64,000 nt of DNA, taken from Tetracentron sinense. Lineage: Eukaryota > Streptophyta > Magnoliopsida > Trochodendrales > Trochodendraceae. The notes under the pieces are model-generated. The model did not search any database. It was not told where the DNA came from and was given only the letters and a program-made list of their open reading frames with translations. How positions within the stretch are numbered: position 1 is the first letter of the stretch; every line of letters starts with the position of its first letter. Positions 1 through 13,600 of the stretch are shown piece after piece. The DNA is taken from NCBI GenBank assembly GCA_015143295.1, contig CM026574.1:13890938-13954937 (forward strand). The letters are read 5' to 3'. Both the position numbers and the translations under genes were made by a program.

Positions 1-1638
1 CAATTTGGCATAACAGGTCTCACACACACGATATGGCTTGCCGGGATTGGGAGCCAGTGCTGCTCGTAAAGCTTTTCTGGAACTACAGGAATGACAGTGT
101 ACAAGTCCACAATTATAGCAATTGTGCCTCTTTCGAGTAAACCCAAATGCCTGTCTACATGCCGAGCACTGAGACTGCTCAGCGCCAGATACCCATTTAT
201 GAAGGCATATAGTTGCTGTGAAGTTTGAACCACAAGCAATATATTTAACATGTCTATCCTTCAAAGCTTCAACCAATGTTGGTGTTTTTCGGTCTTCAAT
301 GTCTCCATGGCCCAATCTCCCATTAGCTCCCTTTCCCCAAGTGTAAACCTCATTCCTGGATGTTAGCACTGCCACATGGTATGCACCACAGGCAATTTCT
401 TCAACCGATTCCCCAACAAGCTTATCTTCTACCAAGCAAGGTACCTTTCCATCAGAGTGGGGATTGCCAAGCTGACTATAAAAAGTATTTCCCATGGTGA
501 AAACATGCCCTGATGTGGTTAGGCCAACTGTTAGACTATTACCACAAGCAATTTTGTGAAAATTATAATCAATAAGTGAGGGCACACACGTGGGTTTTAG
601 TCGCGGTTCCTTGTCTCCATGACCAAGACGATTCTTGTCCCCATCACCCCACGTAAATAACTTTCCTGATGAAATGCTTGCACTAGACTGTGCCACAATA
701 ACCTCCACTATAGCAGCAGTGTGCCACACCCCACACGCAACAGCAATTGTCTTCAACCCCATCAGAGATTCTACTTCTCTCGGATATGAAACACTTTCTT
801 TGTTTCCATGGCCCAAGACACCAAATGTTCCATCCCCAAAAGTGAATAGTTGCCCTGTTGACGTTACCAAGGCGGTATGCCATGGACCACAAGTAACCGA
901 AGCAACTTGAAGTCCTTCTAGAGGACCTGAAACTCTCTTGGGTATCCAGTGACTGATATTAGTACCATGACCAAGAAGCCCAGCATTATGTGTGCCATCT
1001 CCCCATGTGTAAAGTTCACCAGCCATAGTAACAGCACAAGTGTGGAACTCTCCACAGGCAACAAAATCAACATTAGAGACAGTTAAAGATTCAACTAGAC
1101 GAGGTTGAATAACATCTTTCCCAACTCCATGGCCAAGCCGTCCTCCAGATTCTTCACCCCATGTAAAAACTTCACCTTGTCTCGTGACTAGTGCCGCATG
1201 CTTGACCCCACAGGCAATATGATGAACATCCAAAACTACATTAGACTCAAATGGCCTTGGAAGGAGCACATCAGCTCTTGTGCTCAAAGGATAAGAATTT
1301 TTATCAACCCCAACCTTGACAATATTATCACATATAACTTCACCCCAAATGTATACATCTCCTAAAGCATCACAATCATCCTGGGCAGAACCATGACTAG
1401 AAGTGCTGGGAGCACTTGAAACACTAACCCGGAAAGCATCTGAGGCAGATCCTTTTACTTGCATATTTGTGTGGTCTAATGCTACATGTGACCTTTCTGA
1501 ATGCACTGAACTCTCAGAAGGATAACTCTTGGGCAAAGTATTTGCGTTGAGACTAACAGAAGTTTCCGGGGAGCTAATATCTCGTGTGGCACTGACAGAA
1601 CTGTCACTTGGGCTATTTGATGTCAAGTCTCTACTGTC
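1..1638 (-). CDS. PRAF exon 6: linker, RCC1 propeller, FYVE finger
   Basis: 546 open codons after an AG acceptor at 1640-1639. A Ser/Thr-rich stretch (about 1638-1380) is followed by seven RCC1-type repeats, each with a core such as VYTWG or LFTFGDG followed by LGHG (about 1362-260). The end holds the FYVE finger: CSACRQAF, the basic motif [10 protein letters not shown] and [11 protein letters not shown], with the CETC pair just before the window edge. As in described plant PRAF proteins, the basic motif has RHN where canonical FYVE fingers have HH, a change linked to altered lipid preference. The exon continues, or is followed by others, beyond base 1. Confidence 0.95.
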
Positions 1639-4600
1639 CTGAAACAAATTAACCATGAGCAAGGCATCAGAAATAATGTGGAACTGAACATATCATAAAT
1701 GAATTACTTGAAGAAAACTGCACAACTTTTAACAAAGTGATTCTTTTCTGTCTTTATATTTTCTACTCATCCTTTTGCTTAATTCCCTTTTCCCCTAGTA
1801 GTTGTTTTCCTCTTGTTACCTATCAGTGAACCTATTTGTACTTTAGATTATATCTAATGCCTTGACCTTATTTACCAGTAAAAAAATTATACAGATATTA
1901 TTCTGGTTTTCTCATCTTAATTTAACCCGGCTAAAGTTAATTAATTAAGATTGCAGTGGAAAGGAATGCATTAACATACACCAGTCTATTACGACGATAG
2001 GTGGTTGGAGTTGCTTTATTTTGCTTATATGTATGTAACATCATGCCTGCTATTTTCATGTTGCATATTAATTTTTGTCCACAGTACATTTCCTGGCTTA
2101 ATTGTACAAGAAATCTCACTTTATTTTAGGTCAAGAAAGTGGATGAGAAGAGAATAAAATCTTGAAGTAGTGCCTCAACAGAAATTAAACTTTTAAAGAC
2201 CTCAAGCTTGTGCATCACTCTCTGACCATACAACTAAACCTTATTATACATTTCTCTATCTTAGCATTCAATCCATTGGATCAAAGTAATCATACATACA
2301 GAATCCTGAAACCCAACTACAAATCTCAAAGTACCTACCCCCAACAATCCCAAATGCCCACTTATCGATACCCAGAGCCAAAACTCCTATCGCAATTGTA
2401 GAATTACAATTTTCCAAAGCCTACCTGTAGAAGTCCCTAACCCAAACCCTACTCACAAGACATTTACAATTTTACTTGCGCACAAAACATTCATCTACAA
2501 AAAAGCAACCAGATATCCCTACCTAAAACAACCCTAGATCCATAGTCCTGAAAAATTGTGACATGATTTCTTACACTGATGACTAGGGAAAAAAATTATT
2601 AAATCATTTGCTTTGATTCAACTTAAATTGCAGCATTTTGTTTGGCTTTAACCTTCCTCATGTATTACTTCTTTCAGGAGAACCCAGACCCTGTAATGAT
2701 ATGCAGTAAATTAAGAACAAATTGAAAATGACATGTCAATTTATGTGTCATCAACTCATTTTAATATATTATAAGCAACTATACGTAGACGTGTATATAT
2801 TTTTAAACATGTAACTGGCAGCAGGAAATGCTATTCTTATAGTAGTGGATCAGAGCATGCAAGCCAAAGTCATGATAAAGGTCTTGGCTTGTGATGTACA
2901 AACGAAAACTATAGATATAAAGACAAATTTAATCTGTAAATAATGATGTGTGTGTATATCTCTGCAATGATATAAGTTTGGTTAATTTGGTAACATTCAC
3001 ATGACTTTTCTACTCTCATGTAGTTGTACTTTTCTTAACATGCAGGGGCAGTTTAGTCATTCAAAATGGTTGGAAGAAAGGAAAATCTTCCCCCCAATTT
3101 TCCCCAACTACTGGAAAATGTAAAAACTACCCATTGCTTTAGAAGTTTACCTCTGAATCATGTGGGGAAAAACGGTACACCCAAATATAACTATATTCAC
3201 TAACAATGTGAATACAACAATTTTTTTGGGGATCGATAACACAAGATATATATAAGAGTTTGTGTGTGTATACATTACCTAAGAGCGTAGGTAGCATATG
3301 TGCATCATAGTTTGGTGCCACATGGTACACGTTCACACCAAGAGGTTACATGAAATTTTAGCTCATTGCTTGGTGAACCCACAATCCTATAGTCAGGCTG
3401 ATTGGTAATTGCTGGCCCTTTTATTTGAGAATTGTTTATCATGAGCTCAGACCTAGTTTTGGAAGAGCCCATGGTGGAAGAATTGGGTCCAGACCCATAG
3501 TGAAAAAAATTCAATCCCAAAGTTGAGGAATCACTGATCAACCTGGCTTTTGGAGTGTGAGTTCACCAGGGAGTAGGTGGGTCTAAAATTCATGCGGCCT
3601 CGTCATTTGTCAGTGCCAATGTGTCCCACATTGCAACAACCATTTCAAGTATAGACTCATATATACATGTGAATATGTAACTTTCGTTTTTAAGGTTAGG
3701 ACTATGCACGCCTGCAGAGGTGACTAGGTGCTAAAAATGAGGGCCTCATTATGTCACTTAGGTTATTTTATTTTTATTTTCCTGGTATACATGCCACTTA
3801 GATTTTTGATATCCTTGCTTTGCACAATGCCTTTCCAAAACAAGGACTGCAATCAGAATAAGATATGAAAACTACCTTGTACCCTGATGTTTCTATATCA
3901 CTGATTTCAAGTCCATCATAGGAAATCAATTTAAGGTACTCATATAACACAAGAAACATTTATAGTAAGGCCAATATGCACTGGAAAGCTCTGAAGACCA
4001 ATTGAGTTGGGGTGCAATTCCTAGGTCCTCCAAATGAAGAGACATAAGATATCTATAATCCAAAATAATGTGACAGTATATTTGGACAATTATGGCATGA
4101 AAAAACACAAGTTTGTCTGTACAAAGGCATGAAAAATGCTAGTCTGTTTACACCTTTACATGAACAGAATAATAACCATGATCATCTTTAAAATGGAAAG
4201 CCACCCTTTTCTTATACACTGAAGTCATTTTTTCCCTACATAATGCAAATGATTGAAAAGCCAGGGCATTATAATCAGGAATGGGAATCTGAGCAAATCA
4301 AGATGCTAAATGGGTGAGATCTCTTGCAAAGCACTTTGGGATCAATCAATACGAGACGATTGACTTCAAGAAAAAGGATATGAAAATAAATGTAAAAGGA
4401 AAAGAATCATAAGTTTCCAGGTAGATAGAAATACATCTAAGTAGAGTCCTCCTTCACTCCATCCATCAATTTTTGAGCGTCCACATTGACCAGAAGATAT
4501 CAATGCCTTGAGGCCTGCGATCCACACCTCTGCCTCAACCTTGTCCTTGCAAATCTAAAAGGTAACAACATATTACATCATAATAATTGGTAAGCAACAA

Positions 4601-7600
4601 AAATCAGTAGACAGTAATCACTGAAATTATAAAAAGATTCTCGCAATAGTTGAACTAACCAGATCAAGGGATCGTTTTCCATTGTTGTATATAAGAGAAA
4701 AAGACAAGTAGTCCTTCTCGGGGCGCAAATACCGTTGGAAAACAGACTGGCACATTATCACAAACAACATTTGAATTACCTTAGTTGTTGTTTTTTGTTT
4801 AATTGATGTAACCTAGGCTAAATATCTTAGTAAAGCATTAGAATAATGTAAAATAAGCAGCAAGAAAATCTCACAGTTCTTTGTCCAGGGATAAGTTTTG
4901 AGACAGAAGCTAACTTTAGAATTCTTTCTCCACCACTTGAAAGCCAGATCAAAGATGATTCATCCTGTGAATTTCAAATGCAAGAGCGATAACTAATGAA
5001 TAGCTGAATTATCTTAAAAAATACTAAACACGCATACAATGAACATTTTAAAATCTGACTAATGTAATCATATGCCAGAACAGAGATAAAGATGATGATT
5101 TCATCGAAAGTGATACATGGAGGAGGTATATATTAAGTACAATAAAGCGATTTAACATAGGTCTTCACTTTCCTAATGAGTATAATGCACAATTTCTGAT
5201 GCTAAAATGACATCTAAACAGGGGCCTTGATAGGGAACACTTCGTTCTTTTGGGATCCCATGGTCAGTGAATGCCTTAACGGACTTCTCGGCTAAAAGGG
5301 GGTTGACAGGAGTTTCTTTATGTAGTGAGGACTTTCTGTCCAAATTACTTTTCCTTGTATATCCTTTAATGTAAGGAGAACCCCGTGCTTTTCTCTTTAT
5401 TAATAAAATTTCATCTTGTTATCAATATAAACAAATACCTCTAAGCATATGGAACAATTAGAAAAGGTAAAGAGTTTTCGGCCCTCACAGAAACCAACAA
5501 ATCCAGTCAGATTGATGAATGGTCTAGACTCTCTGTCTCTATCTTGCATATGACCAAATATGGTCCCATATACCGTTCACCATTTCTTTATGACCTTACA
5601 AAAGATTGTGACAGATCTGATAGTCACAATCATCATATTACTTTCAAATTTTGGCATATAGGAAACCAAATAGATGGGGTCCACAGAAGTTAGAGTCCCA
5701 CTGTGCTGATATGGCTGATTAATGAACAGAGCTGCTTGCGAACAGCTCGCTCTTGGCTCGTTAAAAGCTTATTCATTTATTTAGCTTGTTAAATGCTTGC
5801 ATCGCTTATACATATATATATAGCTGTTATAAACACAACCAAAGCTTCATTAAAGACCCCGGTTTAAAGAGTTGAGACAAAAAAACGAGATAGAAGAGGT
5901 AGAGAGAAAGGAGCTCAGTTGACTCTCATGCTCTCTCTCCTTCATAATTGTTGCCATCTTGTCTACCTATTCCAATCTTCTCAGACCTGCCAAAGTAGAG
6001 CTTCATGTCAAGAGATGCTCTATAAAACCTAAAACATAATCACTCCTCTCTCCAACAGTCTATGAAGCTTAAACCACGGATTTATAGGAGAGAGAGATCT
6101 GCTTAGACACGTTTCTGCTCGGACAGCTTTCCAAAAATCAGTTTTTTGTGTACAGAGAAGGCGGCTTCTGTGGAAAGTATTGCCAACAATGTTTGCAGAT
6201 TCTTTAAGACAGTAGGTATGTCTCAAGTTGAAACGTGAGGACACAGACATGCCTGCTAGCCTGTTACTCAAATCAACAAGAATTCATGCATTTTGGACTC
6301 TGATGAACACGGATATGGATACGCACAGACATGCTTGATACCTATAAACTTTTAGGCATTAGCTGAATAGGGCAAAATTCGAACCACAGAGCCTCTTGTA
6401 AACATGCCAGGAAATGCAAGCCCAAGCCTGGCCTATTAACACCGCTAGAAAGGAACCAACGGTCCCCTAAAATTTAAAAAAAAAGGGCTTAAATGATATT
6501 TTTGAACATATATTTTGACTAGAAAACAGTGTAGTCAAGGCGTCGCTTAGGCATTTTTGGGCCTGAGCTGCCTAGGCGCCCCTCTTGGCGGGCGAAATTC
6601 ACTGTTTGTCACCTAGGTAGTCGCCTAGGCGACGCCTAGGCATCTAGGCGCTAGGCGGTCCATATAATTTTTTTTCTAAAAACCTACTTTCAACCCCTCT
6701 TTTCAATCCTCCTTTAAAATCCTATTTTAAAAATTCATTTAAAAACCTCTTTTGAAACCTCTTTTAAACCATATTTTAAATGGGGTAGTGATTAGCCCAT
6801 CACACATTTGACTATGTAGTCAAATGTTGTGTCCACGTGTCCCTTTTAATACCCCTTTAACTATGGTTAAGCTTAAGAAAATTAAGGTTAATATATTTTG
6901 TTTTCAAAAACTAAGGTTAGATTGTTTAACCCTAGGGGTGAATGAATCTTAACCGTAACTGATGGGCGTTAAAAAGGGGGACATGGACCAATGAGGACCG
7001 CACATTCCTCTACAGTGGAATGCGGTGGCGTTAAGTTAAACATTTCTCATTTAAAACCATCATTTAAACCTTATTTTAAAACCTTCTTTTAAAGTCTAAA
7101 AACATTATCTTAGATATAGGTGGTGCATTTAAACTTTAAAAACAACATTCAAAATCAACACTCAAAATCACCTTAAAAGTTAGAAAACTTCAAACTAATT
7201 ATATATCTATTATTTATATAATGTGTATATATTAATATTACATATAAATATATTTAATATATATAAATATAATTTAATTATTTTTATCGCCTAGGCAACG
7301 CCTCGCCTAGTCAGGCATAATCGCCTAGACACCTTGACTACACTGCTAGAAAAAAGTGCAAGGTGTTGAACCTAGTTAGCGTATCGAGCGAATGTTCACG
7401 TGAGGCGGTTGCCTAGGCAATGCCTTGACTACATTGAATTGCCCAAGTAGTAAAATTTGATTAATTTTAAGCATCTATAGTCATCCCAAATAAGGTAATT
7501 TTGGGGTATTGCTAATCCAGCTTTTGAGGGTTGACGGTAGTGATGAGCTTCGAACATTATTCTCTACAAACACTCTCCAAAGCACAAACACTTCAAGAGA

Positions 7601-10600
7601 CACATTTTAATCATCAAGACATTCAGGTATTCGAAATAGTTTGTTAGTTGTTCACTTGTTTAGTTATTTTAGTTGTTTCTTTTATTAGAAAAGTCAGATT
7701 TTAAATTAACAATCTTTAAGATATAGCACATTTAGAATTAATTTATGTCCATCATGTTATTGGTTAATTTTCTTTAATTCCTATCTTATTATATTGTCTG
7801 ATGAACTGCAGTATATAATATATTAATTTGTGTTATTTTTGTTGTCATATTTAATTTATTTTCTATTTAATCTTATAAAGTATTATTCATATAAGATTTA
7901 AAGTATCATACTTTTTAAATTGAAAATTAAAATATACTCCCGTGTCCCCAAATCATTTTTTGGGATTTGCCGTTTCTAACACCCCCCGTATCCGAGTCCG
8001 ACGCCGACACCTGTGTAGGTTTCCAAAGAAGATTTGAACAAGAAGATATCCAAATTAACAAATGAGTTGTTCATAAGTTTAAGGAATCAGAAAAAATTGC
8101 GGGGATCTTAGAAGCGATAGCTGCTTCATTGTTTTAGAACTACTACGATGGAAGCTGGTTGAGCTGTTGAAGCGATTGAGCTCACATCCTCAATTATCCC
8201 TAGAGGTACTCTCTTATCCTTCTATGTGTTTTTCTAGGATTTTTGGGCAAAGAATATGAATTGTTTTGTAAATTGGTTCCTTTGATTTATGATGTTTAGT
8301 TTATTTTATCATTTAATTTATTTGTTCATTTTTCTATTTATATCCATTCTCTGTTAAAATAAACAATGACAATCAATGATGACATGGAATATAGAGAAAA
8401 AAAACTCCATATACAAGTAACATAAATTTTCTTACAACAAAAAGAATTTTTCATATTTGTCTCTTTAATTTATTTTACAAATTTTTAATTGGAGAAGGAA
8501 ATAACTCAAACAAGCCTTTGCTGGTATTCCTATGACATCAAAGGTATATGCTGCTAGAGTTAAGAATTTTCCCATTGGTATAACAATTGCTGATAGACTT
8601 AAGAATGTTGATGTTGCAGTTGAGTTGTTTACAGCTAATAAGGGAATTAAGGCAGCTACCTATAATGCGCTCATAATTGTTCAAATTCTGCTTGAGTTTG
8701 TCTCTTCCAAGTAAAAAAGCCGAGCCTAGTTAAGCACAAGCTTGGGGGTTTTTTCACGAGCCAAGCTTGAACAAAGATTATCAAGCTCGAGCTAAGCTTG
8801 AACACCTTTGTAGCTTAACAAGCCAAGCCTGAACACCCCAGTGCTGGGCTCAGTGTCACTCTAGACCTGCATATGCGGCATTTGTGAGGCTATTGGGATA
8901 AGAGATCCCTAGATCCAACCTGATAGGAACCTTAGATTTTGCCTAATACTATTCAGAAACAATGGTGGATGTTTGAGGTGAATTTACATTGGCACTTACA
9001 AACAATAAACCCATTACAAATGATAGCTTGCTAAGTTGGTAAAGCATGTGTGAGCTAGGTTTGAAACCCCCCCCGGGGCGAGATAACATAACAAATAAGC
9101 AATTCAAAATTTTAGAAAGTGAAGGTGATTATCAAAACATAAAAGATTTTCACTCACCAAGCTTATCAAATTTTAAAATTGGACCAAATTCCAAGATTGA
9201 GTTTTATAGATGTAAAGCCCTATCTGCATGCACAAAAATTTTGTGGTAATAATTAAAGAAAATATTAGGTCAGTTTTGCTTTGCAAATTAGCACCAAAAC
9301 TCGCAAACTATCAATTAGAGCGCATCTAGGTGTGAAAAATCTGCAAAAGCAATGGCAGTATGGCACCAAAATCTGTCCTGCTTCATGTTCAAACAAGCTC
9401 TATGTATGATATCTAGGGTGTCTATCCATCTACTCAAAATGAGAAAAATGAGAGAGAAACAGAAGAATGCATATGATTGCATCCAAGCTCAATCCCTAAA
9501 GAAAACATATTAGGTACCAAACTTACATTAGAAAGTCTGAACGGGCAAAACTTGGGCTTCCCCTTACGACCATACTTGAGCAGTTGAGCACCTTTCTTCA
9601 AAGCAATTAATGCCTGTTGAGGGTACAAGGGTCAGGTGAATCGAAAGAGAGAAAAAACAAATTTTGGCACATAAAATAAGAAATGCAACATAGGACCTGA
9701 GAAATCAACAAACCATATTTTCTAAGTTGTATTGGAACAACAAGGACCATAAATATGAAAAAATAGCATTCCAAATTGACCTATTCTAAATTGCCCTACC
9801 AATAACTAGAGATGTCTCTCGAGAACAGATGATATGAAATAACGAGAGAAGCGATATGAAGGTGAGATAACCCAACTATTAAGCTCAGAAACCTCAACCT
9901 CAATTGCTAACCATAGAAAATGAGATTAGCATTTCTTTAGAGATTCAAGGCTGTGCTTAACGATGATCATAAAACTGTCAAAAAAAAATTCATAATACTG
10001 TCAGTCACAAATCTGTCATATTTATTCTTCTTAAGCCGATTGTGCATCCCTTACCTGCTTGATTGACAATATACATCCGTCATTGTTCATTAAGCTTTCG
10101 TGGTAGCGATTTTTAAGCGGCGTGAGAGGCTTATGCCTTGACTCAAGCGTCAACTTTAGAGGCTTATGCCTTGACTCAAGGGTCAACCTTAGAAGCTCAA
10201 ATACTCTGAGGCTCACGTCTCCAAATGTGAGGCTCACAGCGAATGCCTCATGCCTTAAGGCCTAACTTTATGTCTGAGGCTTTACTTAACCAAATATAGT
10301 TCCAACCATAGAGCGCAGACATTACTTTTTATTTGTTAAACTCACTTCGTTTATTATTTTCAACATAATTAAGATTATTATTACCCTAGGATCTCTATTT
10401 CATATTAAGAATTCTCCTAGTAGCCATTGAAGGGATTTGGAGCCACTTTGCTTTCCATCATCCCATTCAAAATACAATTTTCCCTTCTTCTTCGTCTTTT
10501 TTTTTTGTGTGTGTGCAAGCGCGCGTGCGTGAGTGCGTGCTAAAAATGAAATAGAAGAATGCCAATAAATTGATGACCAAAATCATTTGTTTCAATGTGT

Positions 10601-13600
10601 ATGTAACCAAAAAGGTACATCTAACTTATAGCATTTGCTTACCTCTTTAAATTTTATTTATTTTTTCTATAAGATGGTTGAAGCATTTATATATACATAG
10701 AATTAATGTAGTCGAAGTGAGGATGTTGAGATGAATGAGAGGAAAGATAAGATCAAGACTGAGGGCATTCGAGAAAATTCCATAAGTAGCTTGATGCAGG
10801 CGCATCCCAATGAACTTCTAATGGGCCTCCTTTCGCCTGACCAGGACAGGACAATTAAAGAGAAGCTTGCTTATGGGTTAGGCCCAATGAGTCAAAGGAC
10901 TCCAACCCACTTTATATAACTCCCCACAAAAGGAGGGCCCAAAAGATTACGCCTATGAAGAGAGCCGGCCCACCCAAGGATCAAGGCTTGTTAGCAAAGC
11001 TAGCCCCTTAGTTGGAATCTTTGCTTTAGTTAATAGTTCTAGTTAAGAGTCCTTGAGAAAAATAGGAGAGTTTTTGAGAACTACCCATCTTCTCTTTCCA
11101 GCATTTAATCACGAATCTGCTCACTAATCTTTGATGGATCTCCATTCTGAATGGTGGGGTGGACCTAGGAGCTATGTTGGGATGAAACCTAGCATAGTTT
11201 AGGATCTGACCTTGTTAGCTCTAGGGGATCCTTTCATGCTCTTTTATTGCCTTTTCTTTGAGTTTACGCTATTGTGAACTCTCTTCTTGCTTTATATTTA
11301 TATCTTATAGCTCTCTTTGATTAACACATCCTATTGATTATCGATAAAAAAAAAAAAGAGTCCTTGATTTGTACAATGTATAGTGATTTTAGATAAGTCA
11401 CTGGTAGTTTATTTTAATTAGAAGTCTTTTATTTTCATTAGATCTTCTTTTATTTTTAGAAGTTGGATATTCTCCAAGTTTTTGTGAGAATAAGAATCCT
11501 ATTAGGAGTTCCCAAATTAGAATTAGAATAGGAATAGACAAGGTTCTTAATGTCGATAACAACATCGCATTTGGAGGGATAAATCGACAAAAATAGTGAA
11601 AAACATGGATTTGTTCAATGAAACTTCAAGAAATGTTAAAGTAAATGTTAATACACATCTGAGAATCCAAATATTAAAAAACAAAAACATGAATCTATAT
11701 AAGAGATACAATGAAAAGGGGGCCGAAGATGTGCGTTGAAGCTAATGACAATGTATGATTCACTATTATTAATGTAACTTATATAAAAAGTTGTATTCAT
11801 TTCTCAATCAAGCATAACAATTAACTCAAATACGATCAATTTCATACATAATAGTTAATACATTAATAATTGTATCTCCAAGTTAAATGACATGCGTTGT
11901 CTGCCTGTTTGAGTTTAAATTTCTTCTTGATATTTCTCTATATTATCAAAAAAAATAACTACATTTTATTCTCTTAGTCAATTGAATGGGATATGTAGAC
12001 CCATTTTATTCTCTTTAATAAAATAAATCTTCTCAAAATTGTAGTAAATCAATAATTGTAAAAAAAATATATTGTAAAACCAATCAATGATTCATAAATT
12101 TTGACCGAAATTTCGGATATATCAATCGACATTTACAAAAAATTGTATAAAAAAAATAATCTGTGATTCGTAAATTTCGACCGATATTTCCATAATATCA
12201 GCCGATATTTCGGATATATCGATCGACATTTACGAAAAATTGTAAAAACAAAAATATTTGGTATAGATGTGTCGGGAGTCATCGAAATCGATATATATCG
12301 TCGATATTTCCAAAATATCGACGATATTTTGAACCATAGGAATAGGAAAGCATGTTTGGCACTCAATAAATAGAGATGCTATTGCTATAATCTTTTAGCT
12401 TTTGATATTGAAGAATCAAAGAGATTACTCCTCACGGTTGATTTAGTTGTAGTTTTCTTATTGATCTTCATTATTGCTTGAAAAAACAATCAATGCTATT
12501 CATTCCTATTACTAGCCAAGCCATAGGTGAGTGGGGATTTCAGTTTTGATCATTTTAACTTTCTTTATTCTTGCCCCTGTGGTAGCCTTACACAATCTAG
12601 GATAGTCATCTTTGATCTTTTGCAATTTATTCCATTATGATTGCTTTAGATCTAGAAGCCCTAATTTTCAATTCTAGTATTAGACCTACATGATGGTAAA
12701 TAGTATTCCATTGCATCAATTGGTATGAACTAGAGATACCGAGACCGAGAAATTTATTCCATTGCATCTTCATTATTCCATTGATAGATCTAGAAGGCCT
12801 AATTCCATTGCATCTTCATTATTCCATTGAGAGCTACCGAGACTGAGCAATAGAAAGATGAGACTCCTGTGGGAGAAGAAGTTGACGTAATTGTGTATGA
12901 ACCAGAACTTACAATCACCATGATGGCACTTGTCCAAGTTTTCCTAACAAGGAAGGAGCTGACCATGAACCTTAGTATAAAGGAGGTTGAGAGATGAGAG
13001 TCGTAATTTCGCTATACAGCGAAGTTGTGACGGGAGAATGACCAAGAAAGAGAAGTTCATACCATCATCGATATAGTCAGCGGTCTAAACTTAATCTCAT
13101 CCAAGTTAGTGGTGGAGTATGGGTTTAAGCAATGGCTTTGATCAAAGCCTAAGTATCTAATTGGGTTCAAGCAATCCTGTCCGGAAGTGCTCACTATGAG
13201 ATTCAACGTAAGCTTGAAGATGAACAAAGTTTCTTTTGGCGTTTCTTGCTATGTTGCAAATGCATGCCACATTTTACTTGAGCAAGAGTTCATCTATGAC
13301 CATAACGTCATCCCCTATGGCCGAGCTAACACCCACATCTTTCACCAAGCGAGGAAGAAGATAACCTCAAAGTCAACACCACTACGAAGCATAATGCCAT
13401 GTAATTAGGAAGAGGCTACAGTTGAGGGTTCTAATTGCAATTTTTAAACTTCGAGGTCAAACTTTTTCAAGTCCAGAGAGTTGATGCAGGCATAGTAACA
13501 AAGTTTGGATTCGGGAATTATTTGGCATAAAATTGGCAAATTCTAAATAAGTTCGGGATAAGTTCGGAAAAATAAAAATTAATAATTAGAAAAAATTAGA

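Larger units (their letters stand above)
10792..12690 (+). repeat. 5' LTR of the intron-1 gypsy element, twice interrupted
   Basis: It shares long stretches with 14426-15210, for example AAGGACTCCAACCCACTTTA, GAGAGCCGGCCCACCCAAGG and TATTCATTCCTATTACTAGC. It is broken by a poly-A retroposon at 11057-11355 and a hAT-type element at 11538-12337. Removing both restores colinearity with the 3' LTR. Confidence 0.75.

Noticed and set aside
635-910. Plus-strand open frame of 91 codons
   Set aside because: It is antisense to the RCC1 repeats of PRAF exon 6, whose minus-strand frame is open for 546 codons and matches the family.
8532-8714. 60-codon plus-strand frame starting [12 protein letters not shown]
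   Set aside because: It lies inside PRAF intron 2 with no matching family and no neighbouring coding exons. The composition is mildly protein-like but not enough to support a gene.
9024-9075. A true tRNA gene at this site or at 62345-62412
   Set aside because: Box-like motifs are present, but the acceptor and anticodon stems do not pair. SINE heads fit better.
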